Positions 7,240 to 14,574 of a DNA stretch of 23,932 nucleotides are shown one piece after another; the first letter of the stretch is position 1; every line of letters begins with the position of its first letter. Source of the stretch: Parcubacteria group bacterium. Lineage in GTDB: Bacteria; Patescibacteriota; Minisyncoccia; SW-4-49-11. The position numbers and the translations under genes are program-made. Where the stretch lies: the NCBI GenBank assembly GCA_003565105.1, contig PXDG01000153.1, forward strand, positions 1 through 23,932, written 5' to 3'. The notes beneath the pieces are model-generated. The model had not been told where the DNA came from. It saw only the letters and a program-made list of their open reading frames with translations, and did not search any database.

Positions 7240-8211
7240 ATGACAGAATATCAAAAAGCTGCTTTTGTTCCAGATGATCCATCAATGAAGGTGAAACCAA
7301 AAAGAATGAAATTAAAGGTTAATTTTGCAACACTGTATTGTGGAGTAACTTGTATTATTTTAGGGCTTATTTACTACTATAGTTTTCAATTTACCTCTCC
7401 ATTACGATTTATGATATCTTTTACGCGAATTTGGCCATTGCTAATGATAGTGTTGGGGTTGGCATTTTTTAAGGCTCGATCACTCAAAATGTTTATAGTA
7501 GGCTTGGTCATAACATTTCTTACTGTACTTACGACCTTATCGACAGTCCTTATCCCTCTTGATGGAATTGATGTGACTAATTTACAATATGCAATTGCAA
7601 AAAATGACACAATAGATGAGGTTAGTATGTTTATTGAAAATCCTTCAGGAAAACTTACGGTACTCGGAGGAGCTTCTGCAAATAACTTTGTAGATACATT
7701 TTATGAATCAAATTATGCTACATTTAAGCCTGAATTAATAGAGAAAGAATCAGAGTACTTGATTGATTTAAAACAACCTGATTTTGCGAGTGGAGTTGGC
7801 CATTATCATAAGAATTTGACTGCTCGCATATCAAACGATATTCCTACCAATATTTCTATTCAAGGTGTAGCAATGTCTTCTGTACTTGATCTTTCGACCG
7901 TAAAACTTAAAGACTTAAAAGTAAGTATTAAAGCATCTGATCTTAATTTGACCATAGGGGATAGACTTGATACTAGTGAAGTAACTATTGATTCGATAGC
8001 AAGTTCAGTAACAGTATTTTATCCAGCCGATGTAGGAGTGGAAGTCGTTTATGATGGAACTTTTTCTTCTACAAACTTTGAAGGATTAGAAATAGATGGG
8101 GGAGGTGAAGACGGTGGAGTATATAGGTCTAAAAATTTCGAAGAATCTCTTTTGAAAAGTCGATTAATCCTTAATTCCACTGTTTCTCGTGTAACTATAG
8201 TTCAACACTAA
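7240..8211 (+). CDS. LiaF-like membrane protein with C-terminal toastrack-type domain
   Basis: The 323 residues start with a cytoplasmic basic stretch (KVKPKRMKLK), then about three or four membrane spans (ATLYCGVTCIILGLIYYYSF, IWPLLMIVLGLAFF, FIVGLVITFLTVLTTLSTVL). The remaining 190 residues form a predicted all-beta region with the repeating pattern seen in LiaF/toastrack domains, ending YRSKNFEESLLKSRLILNST and VSRVTIV. In Firmicutes LiaF controls the LiaRS envelope-stress kinase. Here it lies between a PspC protein and two further membrane proteins, so a role in envelope-stress sensing is plausible but inferred. The toastrack assignment rests on pattern, not alignment. Confidence 0.75.
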   Translation: MTEYQKAAFVPDDPSMKVKPKRMKLKVNFATLYCGVTCIILGLIYYYSFQFTSPLRFMISFTRIWPLLMIVLGLAFFKARSLKMFIVGLVITFLTVLTTLSTVLIPLDGIDVTNLQYAIAKNDTIDEVSMFIENPSGKLTVLGGASANNFVDTFYESNYATFKPELIEKESEYLIDLKQPDFASGVGHYHKNLTARISNDIPTNISIQGVAMSSVLDLSTVKLKDLKVSIKASDLNLTIGDRLDTSEVTIDSIASSVTVFYPADVGVEVVYDGTFSSTNFEGLEIDGGGEDGGVYRSKNFEESLLKSRLILNSTVSRVTIVQH

Positions 8212-8221
8212 AATATATTTT

Positions 8222-8617
8222 ATGATTATTGAAACGACTGAATATAATACGAAAATTACCATTTTAGTTGTGCGTTGGTATTTTATTGAGATGCCTACAG
8301 CGATTTTTTATAATACTATTGAGTATATGAAAAGTTTGGCTTATATATTTTCTTTTATATTTTTGATAAAGACATTGGTTTCTCCTTGGAAAAATCAATT
8401 ATATGCTTATCCTAGTAAAGGATTAGATCTGAAAAAAGTGACTGAAGTGTTTATATCAAACTCGGTATCAAGGATAGTAGGGTTAGTGATGCGTACATTT
8501 GTCATTCTTATCGGTGTGTTGTTAGAAGTTTTGGTATTCCTGCTTGGGATCACGTTCTTTATAGTATGGTTTTTATTTCCGCTCGTTTTTATTCTTTCTA
8601 TTATTGGCTCGTTGTAA
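8222..8617 (+). CDS. Small conserved-type membrane protein with SPWKN motif
   Basis: The 131-residue protein has an N-terminal amphipathic part (RWYFIEMPTAIFYNT), a hydrophobic helix ending in LIKTLVSPWKNQ, a polar middle (GLDLKKVTEVFISNSVSRIV) and two strongly hydrophobic helices near the end. To my recollection, small proteins with an SPW(K/R) motif after the first helix occur beside membrane-bound Clp-like ATPases in Patescibacteria, but I cannot verify this here. It lies 10 bases after the LiaF-like gene and 10 bases before the ATPase start, so it probably works with that ATPase in the membrane. No enzymatic motif is seen. Confidence 0.75.
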   Translation: MIIETTEYNTKITILVVRWYFIEMPTAIFYNTIEYMKSLAYIFSFIFLIKTLVSPWKNQLYAYPSKGLDLKKVTEVFISNSVSRIVGLVMRTFVILIGVLLEVLVFLLGITFFIVWFLFPLVFILSIIGSL

Positions 8618-8627
8618 CTCTGATTGT

Positions 8628-11075
8628 ATGAAAACACCTCAATTTTATTCACTTTATCACACAAAAAATTTCCTCTCATATATACTGGAAAAAACCCTTT
8701 TTAGTTTCGTAGGAATTTTCAGTTGGATAGTTCTTGGTGGATTTTTTCTGCTTACAGGGATATATTTTCAGCGTTATGTATTTGCAGCAATTATGTTATT
8801 TTGGTTGTTATTTATTTTTTTTGGATTGTATAGTTTTGTTGTTAAAAAATTACGAGATGATACTTCTAAACCTGTATTAGAATCAAATATAGCTGGATAT
8901 TTTGATTACGATATGGTCTCTAAACTTGCTCCTGTAGTGATATCAAAACATACTCATTTAACCTTATTGAAAGCAGCCTTGAAAAGTTCGAGAGGTTCCT
9001 TTCTTATTCATAAATTGGGTATGTCAGAAGAACAGCTCCTTAGTACGGCTACATCGTTTTTTGAGAATGATGAAAAAGTAGATTTAAGCGAAATATATAA
9101 TGCATTATATCGAGTGATGAATACGTTAGAAGAACCTCGTATTGGAGGTCATATTGTCATTTGGGTTTATTTGAGGCGATTTACAATATTTGAACAACTT
9201 CTAAATACTTTGGATATATCCTGGACTGATATTAGTAAAGTAATAGAATGGGAATCATTGCACTATCATAATTCTCAAAAAATTGATCCTTTCTCACCTG
9301 AAGGCATTCGTAAAAATGTCGGTGCTATAGGGCGATCTTGGACTATCGGATATACCAATGATTTAGATCGTATAACTGAGGATATTTCAGAAAGAATTCA
9401 ATATCAAGATCCTCACAGAGTGATTATTCATCGAGATGTATTAAAAACAACATTAACAACACTTTCTAAGAGTTCTCGAAATAATATTTTGTTAATTGGA
9501 GAAGTTGGTGTAGGGAAGTCTACCGTGATAGTTAATTTGGCGAAATATATACGTGGATTTGAAGTCGATCAAAATACGAACCTTAGTCGAGTATTGAAAC
9601 TTCAGACAACTGATCTGCTTTCGGGGATTAATCACGCCTCTACCTATTTATTAAATGCTTTAAATTATGCTGAACAGTCAGGAAATATTATTCTAATTAT
9701 TGATAATATATCGAATGTATTTCTTTCTGCTGATGATCAGATACGGAATATTATTTTAAAGTTTATGCAATCTAATAGAATCAATGTTATAGGAATAGAT
9801 AATATTGAAGGATATCATACAGGGGTTAAGCAATTTCCCGTAATTGATAGTTTATTTGAGACCATTCAGATGGAAGACGCAAGTTATGAGGATACGATGA
9901 ATGTTTTGATGATGACTTCATTTGATTTGGAACGTTCAGAATCTGTACATATTACTTTTCAAGCACTGAAAGCTATAATGACATTTGCAGAGAGATATGT
10001 ATCAAAAGGAGCTTTCCCTGGTAAAGCCATAGATATTCTTGTCGACGCTACTAATTTAGCTTGCTCTGAACGTAATCCTTTTGTCTTGGAGAGTCATATA
10101 CGAAATGTAGTCTCAATTCGCACCAATATTAATATACGTCAAATGGAAGACCAAGATCGAGAGAGTCTTCTCGTTTTGGAAGATAAGTTATCATCAGAGA
10201 TCAAAGGTCAATCAGAAGGTTTAACCGCCTTAGCTAATTCACTTAAGCGAGCAAAGTTGGATGTTAATGCTAAGGATAAGCCTATTGGAACATTCCTCTT
10301 CTTAGGTTCTACAGGTGTAGGTAAGACCGAAACAGCCAAGGCATTAGCTAAACATTATTTCGGTTCAATAGATCGGATGATTCGATTGGATATGAACGAA
10401 TATGGAGAAGCTGAATCTGTATATGGCATTTTGGGAGCCCCAGTAGGTTCTTCGGGGTCTACAGAAGGATTTTTGAGTAAGCGGGTACAAGAGAGACCCT
10501 TTTCGTTGATTCTTTTAGATGAGATAGAAAAAGCTCATAAAAATGTTTTGAATGTGTTTTTGCAGATATTGGATGAAGGTATAATGATTGATAATAGAGG
10601 GATTAAAACAGATTTTCGAAATACTATCATCATTGCCACTTCAAATGCTGGTTCACTGTTTCTTCGAGAATTTGTACGAAATCATCCAGAATTTGATAGA
10701 TCAGTGTTCCGAGAACAATTAATAGATGAAATTATTACCAATGGTCAGTTTTCCCCAGAGTTTGTGAATAGATTTACTGAGGTAATAGTGTATTATCCAC
10801 TCCAACCACAACATGTTGTTGATATTGCGTATAAAATGCTTGATAATATGATTCAACATTTTGAAGTTGATAGAGGTATTCGACTTATTATTGATGATGA
10901 TGCTGTAGAATATATTGCTCAAAAAGGATATAGTATGGACTTTGGTGCACGTGAATTAGAACGAACTGTGACTGATACCCTCCAAACCTATCTTGCTGAT
11001 TATTTCTTGATTCATAATGTTTCTCGTGGAGATGTCGTACATGTTACTAAGAGTGATTTAATGCATACTAAATAG
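8628..11075 (+). CDS. Membrane-anchored Clp-type double AAA+ ATPase
   Basis: The 815-residue protein starts with two hydrophobic helices (about 24-71), then a helical region (about 90-230) resembling a Clp-N repeat (LLKAALKSSRGSFLIHKLGM). NBD1 has Walker A GEVGVGKST (K297), but Walker B reads IIDN (D359, N360, not DE), and the sensor and Arg-finger stretch reads FPVIDSLF where ClpC has ERRF. NBD2 is fuller: Walker A GSTGVGKTE (K566), Walker B LLDEIEKAH (D631, E632), IIATSNAG, Arg finger SPEFVNRF (R715), sensor 2 GARELERT. The NBD2 pore loop, GYVGY in ClpB/ClpC, is GSSGS (607-611). No ClpB middle domain and no ClpP-binding (L/I/V)GF loop are visible. An upstream TTG at 8604 is in frame, but ATG at 8628 has the GT-ATG context of its neighbours and is preferred. 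Confidence 0.92.
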   Translation: MKTPQFYSLYHTKNFLSYILEKTLFSFVGIFSWIVLGGFFLLTGIYFQRYVFAAIMLFWLLFIFFGLYSFVVKKLRDDTSKPVLESNIAGYFDYDMVSKLAPVVISKHTHLTLLKAALKSSRGSFLIHKLGMSEEQLLSTATSFFENDEKVDLSEIYNALYRVMNTLEEPRIGGHIVIWVYLRRFTIFEQLLNTLDISWTDISKVIEWESLHYHNSQKIDPFSPEGIRKNVGAIGRSWTIGYTNDLDRITEDISERIQYQDPHRVIIHRDVLKTTLTTLSKSSRNNILLIGEVGVGKSTVIVNLAKYIRGFEVDQNTNLSRVLKLQTTDLLSGINHASTYLLNALNYAEQSGNIILIIDNISNVFLSADDQIRNIILKFMQSNRINVIGIDNIEGYHTGVKQFPVIDSLFETIQMEDASYEDTMNVLMMTSFDLERSESVHITFQALKAIMTFAERYVSKGAFPGKAIDILVDATNLACSERNPFVLESHIRNVVSIRTNINIRQMEDQDRESLLVLEDKLSSEIKGQSEGLTALANSLKRAKLDVNAKDKPIGTFLFLGSTGVGKTETAKALAKHYFGSIDRMIRLDMNEYGEAESVYGILGAPVGSSGSTEGFLSKRVQERPFSLILLDEIEKAHKNVLNVFLQILDEGIMIDNRGIKTDFRNTIIIATSNAGSLFLREFVRNHPEFDRSVFREQLIDEIITNGQFSPEFVNRFTEVIVYYPLQPQHVVDIAYKMLDNMIQHFEVDRGIRLIIDDDAVEYIAQKGYSMDFGARELERTVTDTLQTYLADYFLIHNVSRGDVVHVTKSDLMHTK

Positions 11076-11135
11076 AATAGAAGAAGGAATAAGATTTGAA
11101 GTAGTAGACGAACAGTTTCTATTATGGTAGTATAT

Positions 11136-11165
11136 AAGGCTTACTCAGAAGTAAGCCTTTGTTAA
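11136..11165 (+). terminator. Terminator of the PspC-Clp operon
   Basis: AAGGCTTAC (11136-11144) and GTAAGCCTT (11151-11159) form a 9-bp stem with a 6-base loop, followed by TTTGTTAA counting the last stem bases. It lies about 60 bases after the ATPase stop and just before the next small gene. The T run is short, so read-through is possible. Confidence 0.7.
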
Positions 11166-11178
11166 TGTGTATACTAAT

Positions 11179-11397
11179 ATGGTCCTTGACTTCCTCATAA
11201 TTTGGACAATTTGTTTAATAAGTATCTCAACTACGAGCTTTCTCGCAGTAGCCTTTGTATTGGTTGTTACGGGTGTTATTGAACAGTTAGATCCGAATGA
11301 GAAGGGGGAGTTACAAAGTTTTGCTACTATTGTTCTTGGTAGTTGGAGTGTTGGCCTGTCGTTAATATTGTCACAAATAATATTAATTTTACGATAA
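11179..11397 (+). CDS. Small two-span membrane protein, unknown function
   Basis: It encodes 72 residues from the ATG at 11179; an in-frame GTG at 11167 would add four residues. Two hydrophobic helices (IIWTICLISISTTSFLAVAF running into VLVVTGVI, and IVLGSWSVGLSLILSQIILI) flank a short acidic loop, EQLDPNEKGEL. I do not recognise a family. TATACT ends 3 bases before the ATG, which is too close for a leaderless start. The next gene begins one base after its stop, so the two are likely translated together. The shape, two spans with a short polar loop, is compatible with a small regulatory or holin-like membrane protein, but nothing proves this. Confidence 0.6.
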   Translation: MVLDFLIIWTICLISISTTSFLAVAFVLVVTGVIEQLDPNEKGELQSFATIVLGSWSVGLSLILSQIILILR

Positions 11398-11398
11398 T

Positions 11399-12022
11399 AT
11401 GGCACATAGATATAAATTGACTCAAGATTTTGAACAACTTGATAATATGGTTTTTCTCAAGCAAGGCGAGATTATTGAATATATGCCTGATCTTCATGCG
11501 TATGTCAAAGTGAGACCATATGGAGTGGTTCAAATACCATCTTCAATAGTTCAGAGACATCCACATATGTTTGAACTATTGCCACCAGAAGAAAAAGATG
11601 AGTTTACTATTCCTGAAGTATTAGACGAGTATACTTATATAGATTCTCGATTAAATATTCAGAGGCGTAAGTATTCTAATACACATAATGAAGATGAGTT
11701 GATTGCGAATGGAAATTATTTTATGGGGAAGATGCAAGTCAAAGATTCTTCTATGGCGTCTCGAATATTAACAATGTTTCTTCTTGCTATAAAAAATAAA
11801 TTTGCACGACAAATTAAAGAAGGGGATGAGTATATTTATTGTCCTGTATTTACTCAAAATGTGACTTCCGCAAGTAAAATATATGAAGATACGTTTGAGG
11901 ATAAAATGTATCGATTAATAGGGAATTGCTTTGATCTAAGTTCCTCAGGAAAAGAGCAGGCTCAATTATGGGGGGCAAGATATCAGCCAGCATTGTACTA
12001 CTTCTTACAGAGCAAATATTAG
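11399..12022 (+). CDS. Hypothetical protein (207 aa)
   Basis: I do not recognise this protein. It is soluble and has no signal peptide. The first 60 residues alternate hydrophobic and polar residues (FLKQGEIIEYMPDLHAYVKV, GVVQIPSSIV), consistent with a small beta barrel such as an SH3-like fold. An acidic proline-containing linker follows (LLPPEEKDEFTIPEVLDE), then a mixed helical part with many aromatic residues, ending QLWGARYQPALYYFLQSKY. Start ATG is one base after the preceding stop, and the next gene follows by 15 bases. It looks like a real gene because the frame is closed tightly by its neighbours and shows the same codon use. Confidence 0.65.
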   Translation: MAHRYKLTQDFEQLDNMVFLKQGEIIEYMPDLHAYVKVRPYGVVQIPSSIVQRHPHMFELLPPEEKDEFTIPEVLDEYTYIDSRLNIQRRKYSNTHNEDELIANGNYFMGKMQVKDSSMASRILTMFLLAIKNKFARQIKEGDEYIYCPVFTQNVTSASKIYEDTFEDKMYRLIGNCFDLSSSGKEQAQLWGARYQPALYYFLQSKY

Positions 12023-12037
12023 ATAGCTTTTATCACT

Positions 12038-12406
12038 ATGTCTCAAATTACTGCACAACGAGCTTTAGAACAATATCCAGAAGCCGTGAATCATCCAGAT
12101 ACATGGGAATTTATATCTCATGAATTACGACAATATCGTAGTATGGTTATTCGATGGTCAGATGAGCGATTTACTGAATATACTATCCTGTTTAGTTGGC
12201 CTCGGTCCCCATTTACAATGAAATCTGAACTCTTCGTAACTATTTCAGGATATGGAACGAGTATCTTTAGTATTCAACCAAATGTTTCTATCACATCAGC
12301 GACGGTTGAAAGATCCTTCGGGGTGGGAGAGCATACTCATGCTGCGGTTGAGCTCGCTCGACTTCTTCAAGAGGTTATGAATCGGATTTCGTCTGAAAAA
12401 GAATAA
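12038..12406 (+). CDS. Hypothetical protein (122 aa)
   Basis: I do not recognise this protein. It is soluble, starts with a helical part (ALEQYPEAVNHPDTWEFISH), continues with probable beta strands (SMVIRWSDERFTEYTILFSW, ELFVTISGYGTSIFSI) and ends with a helix (THAAVELARLLQEVMNRISS). It follows the 207-residue hypothetical gene by 15 bases and appears to be the last member of a three-gene unit. No catalytic motif is evident. Confidence 0.6.
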   Translation: MSQITAQRALEQYPEAVNHPDTWEFISHELRQYRSMVIRWSDERFTEYTILFSWPRSPFTMKSELFVTISGYGTSIFSIQPNVSITSATVERSFGVGEHTHAAVELARLLQEVMNRISSEKE

Positions 12407-12509
12407 AATTGAATCCGTAACGCTTATAAGTATTTATAGTACTGGTTGGAGTCTTTTATTTGATGAATAAATATAGTAAAATAAATACGGATAATCGATA
12501 TCCAAAAAT

Positions 12510-12598
12510 GGAGAGATCGCATAGTCCGGCTTATTGCGCTGCATTCGAAACGCAGTATGGAGTCAAACCCATCGGGAGTTCGAATCTCCCTCTCTCCG
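12510..12598 (+). tRNA. tRNA-Ser (anticodon CGA)
   Basis: The acceptor stem GGAGAGA pairs fully with TCTCTCC, followed by G73. The anticodon loop TTCGAAA gives CGA, reading UCG. The long variable arm (ATGG/CCAT stem) marks class II serine tRNA; the T arm is GGGAG-TTCGAAT-CTCCC. The innermost anticodon-stem pair is A-C. CCA is not encoded (CAT follows G73), unlike the tRNA-Glu gene in this window. The 103 bases before it hold no convincing promoter. Confidence 0.95.
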
Positions 12599-12698
12599 CA
12601 TTACACACATCTATAAATGCTTATGTAATACTAATATGGTGTAGATAAGTAAACTCCAATGAGAGCGTTGTACTTATCATAGAGTATCTTCAAAAACT

Positions 12699-13487
12699 AT
12701 GGCAAAAAAATTTAAAGAATATTATGGTCAAGAAGTTGCAAAGGTTTTAGCAGATAAGATTATAAAGGTTCAACCAAGCTTTGATAGCAAAGCCTTTATA
12801 GACTATATTGTCAACAATACGATAGATATAGAGATGTCAGAGCGCTTAGATGTTGTGGTGGAAGCTTTTGAGCTCTATATTTCTTCTAATTGCTCCGATT
12901 GCTTTACTGTTTTTGAGCAAATATGGGGAGAAAAGCTGACGCAATCAACCGGTATGTTTCGAGAAGGGTGGTGGCTATGGCCGATAGGGAGGTATATTGA
13001 AAAACATTGTTTAGAAAATATTGAGCGGTCATATGTGATGATCTATGAGCTTACGCAACGATTTACGGGCGAATTTGCGATTCGACCACTATTACAAATG
13101 TATCCAGAAAAGTCATTGGATGTTTTGATCGGTTGGAGCTGTGACTCAAGTGTTCACGTTCGAAGATTATCCAGTGAGGGGATTAGAATTCGCCTCCCTT
13201 GGGCACGTAAGTTACAGATTTATTCAGCGTATCCAAAGCACTATTTTCAGATTTGGAATACTCTTAAATCTGATCCTGAGAAATGTGTGAGAAAAAGTGT
13301 AGCGAATGGTATCAACGATTTATTAAAAGAAGACAAGCAAGCTGGTCTAGATATTCTAGACATTTGGTTTCATGATAATCCTACGTTAGAAACTCAATGG
13401 GTTATTCGACATTCATTACGATGGTTACGGAAACAAAATGATTCGCAAGCTTTCTTTTTCATTGAGAAAATGCAAGTTCGAAGATAA
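12699..13487 (+). CDS. AlkC/AlkD-like DNA alkylation repair protein (HEAT repeats)
   Basis: The 262-residue all-helical protein belongs to the HEAT-repeat DNA glycosylase superfamily. The most telling part is DSSVHVRRLSSEGIRIRLPW, followed by a second repeat with EKCVRKSVANGINDLLKE; both match the AlkC-type pattern of paired helices that line the DNA groove. WWLWPIGRYIEKH and RFTGEFAIRPLL lie earlier. AlkC and AlkD remove N3- and N7-alkylated purines without flipping the base. The substrate is not proven here, and some members of the superfamily are only structural. The gene stands alone between tRNA-Ser and the fasciclin gene. The 100 bases between tRNA-Ser and its ATG hold no clear promoter or terminator. 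Confidence 0.8.
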   Translation: MAKKFKEYYGQEVAKVLADKIIKVQPSFDSKAFIDYIVNNTIDIEMSERLDVVVEAFELYISSNCSDCFTVFEQIWGEKLTQSTGMFREGWWLWPIGRYIEKHCLENIERSYVMIYELTQRFTGEFAIRPLLQMYPEKSLDVLIGWSCDSSVHVRRLSSEGIRIRLPWARKLQIYSAYPKHYFQIWNTLKSDPEKCVRKSVANGINDLLKEDKQAGLDILDIWFHDNPTLETQWVIRHSLRWLRKQNDSQAFFFIEKMQVRR

Positions 13488-13515
13488 TAATTTTTGATAA
13501 ACTGCTGATAATGTT

Positions 13516-13544
13516 TTGAATGATAATTCATAGTGTGGTAAAAT
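13516..13544 (+). promoter_or_regulatory. Promoter of the fasciclin gene
   Basis: TTGAAT (13516-13521), a 17-base spacer and TAAAAT (13539-13544) preceded by TGG (extended -10). The expected leader is about 30 bases with no Shine-Dalgarno site. Confidence 0.7.
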
Positions 13545-13579
13545 ATAGAAGTGTTTACAAGATAATAATAAAAACACGT

Positions 13580-14173
13580 ATGGATAAAAAATATCTTTTA
13601 CTTGGAGTTATCGTGCTTGCACTTATTGGGCTTGCTGTGGTACTCCAGATGAATACTGTTCCTCTAGAAGATACCGCAACTACCCCTGTAGTGGAAGATT
13701 CAGTACCAGGTACTCAAGAGACTCCTGAAGCACCAGATATGGTTGATCTTGAAGGAGATACTATTATTGATGTTGCTCTGGCAAATCCAGAACTTTCAAC
13801 TGCTGTCGCTGCAATTGAGGCTGCTGGTTTAGTAGATTTCTTAAACTCACCTGGTTCGTATACTATTTTTGCACCAACAAATGATGCTTTTGAGGCACTT
13901 CCAGAAGGAACTCTTGAGGACTTATTGGATCCAGAAAATGTAGATGATTTGATTGATGTACTTACATATCATGTTACATTGGGTGACTTTTTAGCGGATG
14001 ATGTTGCTACTTTAGGAGAAATACCAACCTTACAAGGTCAGTTTATTACAGTCTCATCAGAAGGTGATATGGTTACTTTGAATGGAGATGCAAATATAAC
14101 CCAAACGGATGTTCAAGCTGTTAATGGAGTGATTCATATTGTTGATTCAGTTCTCTTGCCTCCAACAGAATAG
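13580..14173 (+). CDS. Membrane-anchored fasciclin-domain protein
   Basis: From the ATG at 13580 the protein has 197 residues. It starts with a signal or anchor sequence: MDKKYLLLGVIVLALIGLAV, no cleavage lipobox, then a Thr/Pro/Glu-rich spacer (about 25-55) that would cross the cell wall. Residues 60-197 form one FAS1 domain, with H1-like GSYTIFAPTNDAFEALPEG, a central LTYHVTLGDF and the final H2-like motif DVQAVNGVIHIVDSVLLPP. FAS1 domains act in adhesion to proteins or polysaccharides. In-frame codons from 13520 would add 20 residues before the signal sequence and overlap the promoter, so the later start is chosen. A strong terminator follows. Confidence 0.93.
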   Translation: MDKKYLLLGVIVLALIGLAVVLQMNTVPLEDTATTPVVEDSVPGTQETPEAPDMVDLEGDTIIDVALANPELSTAVAAIEAAGLVDFLNSPGSYTIFAPTNDAFEALPEGTLEDLLDPENVDDLIDVLTYHVTLGDFLADDVATLGEIPTLQGQFITVSSEGDMVTLNGDANITQTDVQAVNGVIHIVDSVLLPPTE

Positions 14174-14194
14174 GCCTGAGATGTAAAGAGTAAA

Positions 14195-14229
14195 GAAAAA
14201 GGGTCGGCACATATAGCTGACTCTTTTTC
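14195..14229 (+). terminator. Terminator after the fasciclin gene
   Basis: A 14-bp stem (14195-14208 with 14216-14229, two G-U pairs) with a 7-base loop has an A run at its 5' side and a T run at its 3' side. It lies 21 bases after the fasciclin stop. Confidence 0.85.
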
Positions 14230-14236
14230 AATTGTA

Positions 14237-14265
14237 TTTACTCAGAAGAATAAATTAGGTATAAT
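14237..14265 (+). promoter_or_regulatory. Promoter of the small-protein/murJ unit
   Basis: TTTACT (14237-14242), a 17-base spacer and TATAAT (14260-14265). The expected start near 14272 gives a leader of about 64 bases. A second AT-rich -10-like sequence lies right before the ATG at 14336. Confidence 0.65.
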
Positions 14266-14335
14266 GATTGAGAAAGTCGTGGTAATCAATACCAAAGTAT
14301 GACGAGTTAGTACCAAAAATGATAATATTATATGT

Positions 14336-14518
14336 ATGGAACATAATCAGAAAGAAAAAGAAGAATCAAGAAGAATCTCTATTGAAGATAAAAGTAGTCA
14401 CATAGTAGAATCGGTTGAGGTTATCCAAGATGAAGACGGAACCAAAGTGGCTCATCCTCCCACAAATCCTGCTGCAAAAAAAATACTTCTTGACAATATT
14501 AAGAAAAAGGAAACATAA
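14336..14518 (+). CDS. Small charged protein upstream of murJ, unknown
   Basis: It encodes 60 residues, almost all polar: about half are K, E, D, R or Q. It has no hydrophobic span and ends AAKKILLDNIKKKET. I do not recognise it. Support for a real gene is indirect: the frame follows a good promoter, its ATG has the GT-ATG context seen in its neighbours, and murJ begins 56 bases after its stop with no terminator between. It could be a disordered accessory protein, or the leader could simply be translated by chance. Confidence 0.5.
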   Translation: MEHNQKEKEESRRISIEDKSSHIVESVEVIQDEDGTKVAHPPTNPAAKKILLDNIKKKET

Positions 14519-14574
14519 GCCCATTACATTAGGGCGAATTTCTTCCGTGATAGTAGGTAACCCCCCGTTAAGGA

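Noticed and set aside
8628..11075. Naming the ATPase clpC or clpB
   Set aside because: It lacks the ClpB middle domain, the ClpP-binding loop and the aromatic pore loops, and has membrane spans; an orthologue name would mislead.
12460..12648. Open frame of 62 codons across the tRNA-Ser gene
   Set aside because: It contains the whole tRNA-Ser gene, which is well supported; the frame is accidental.
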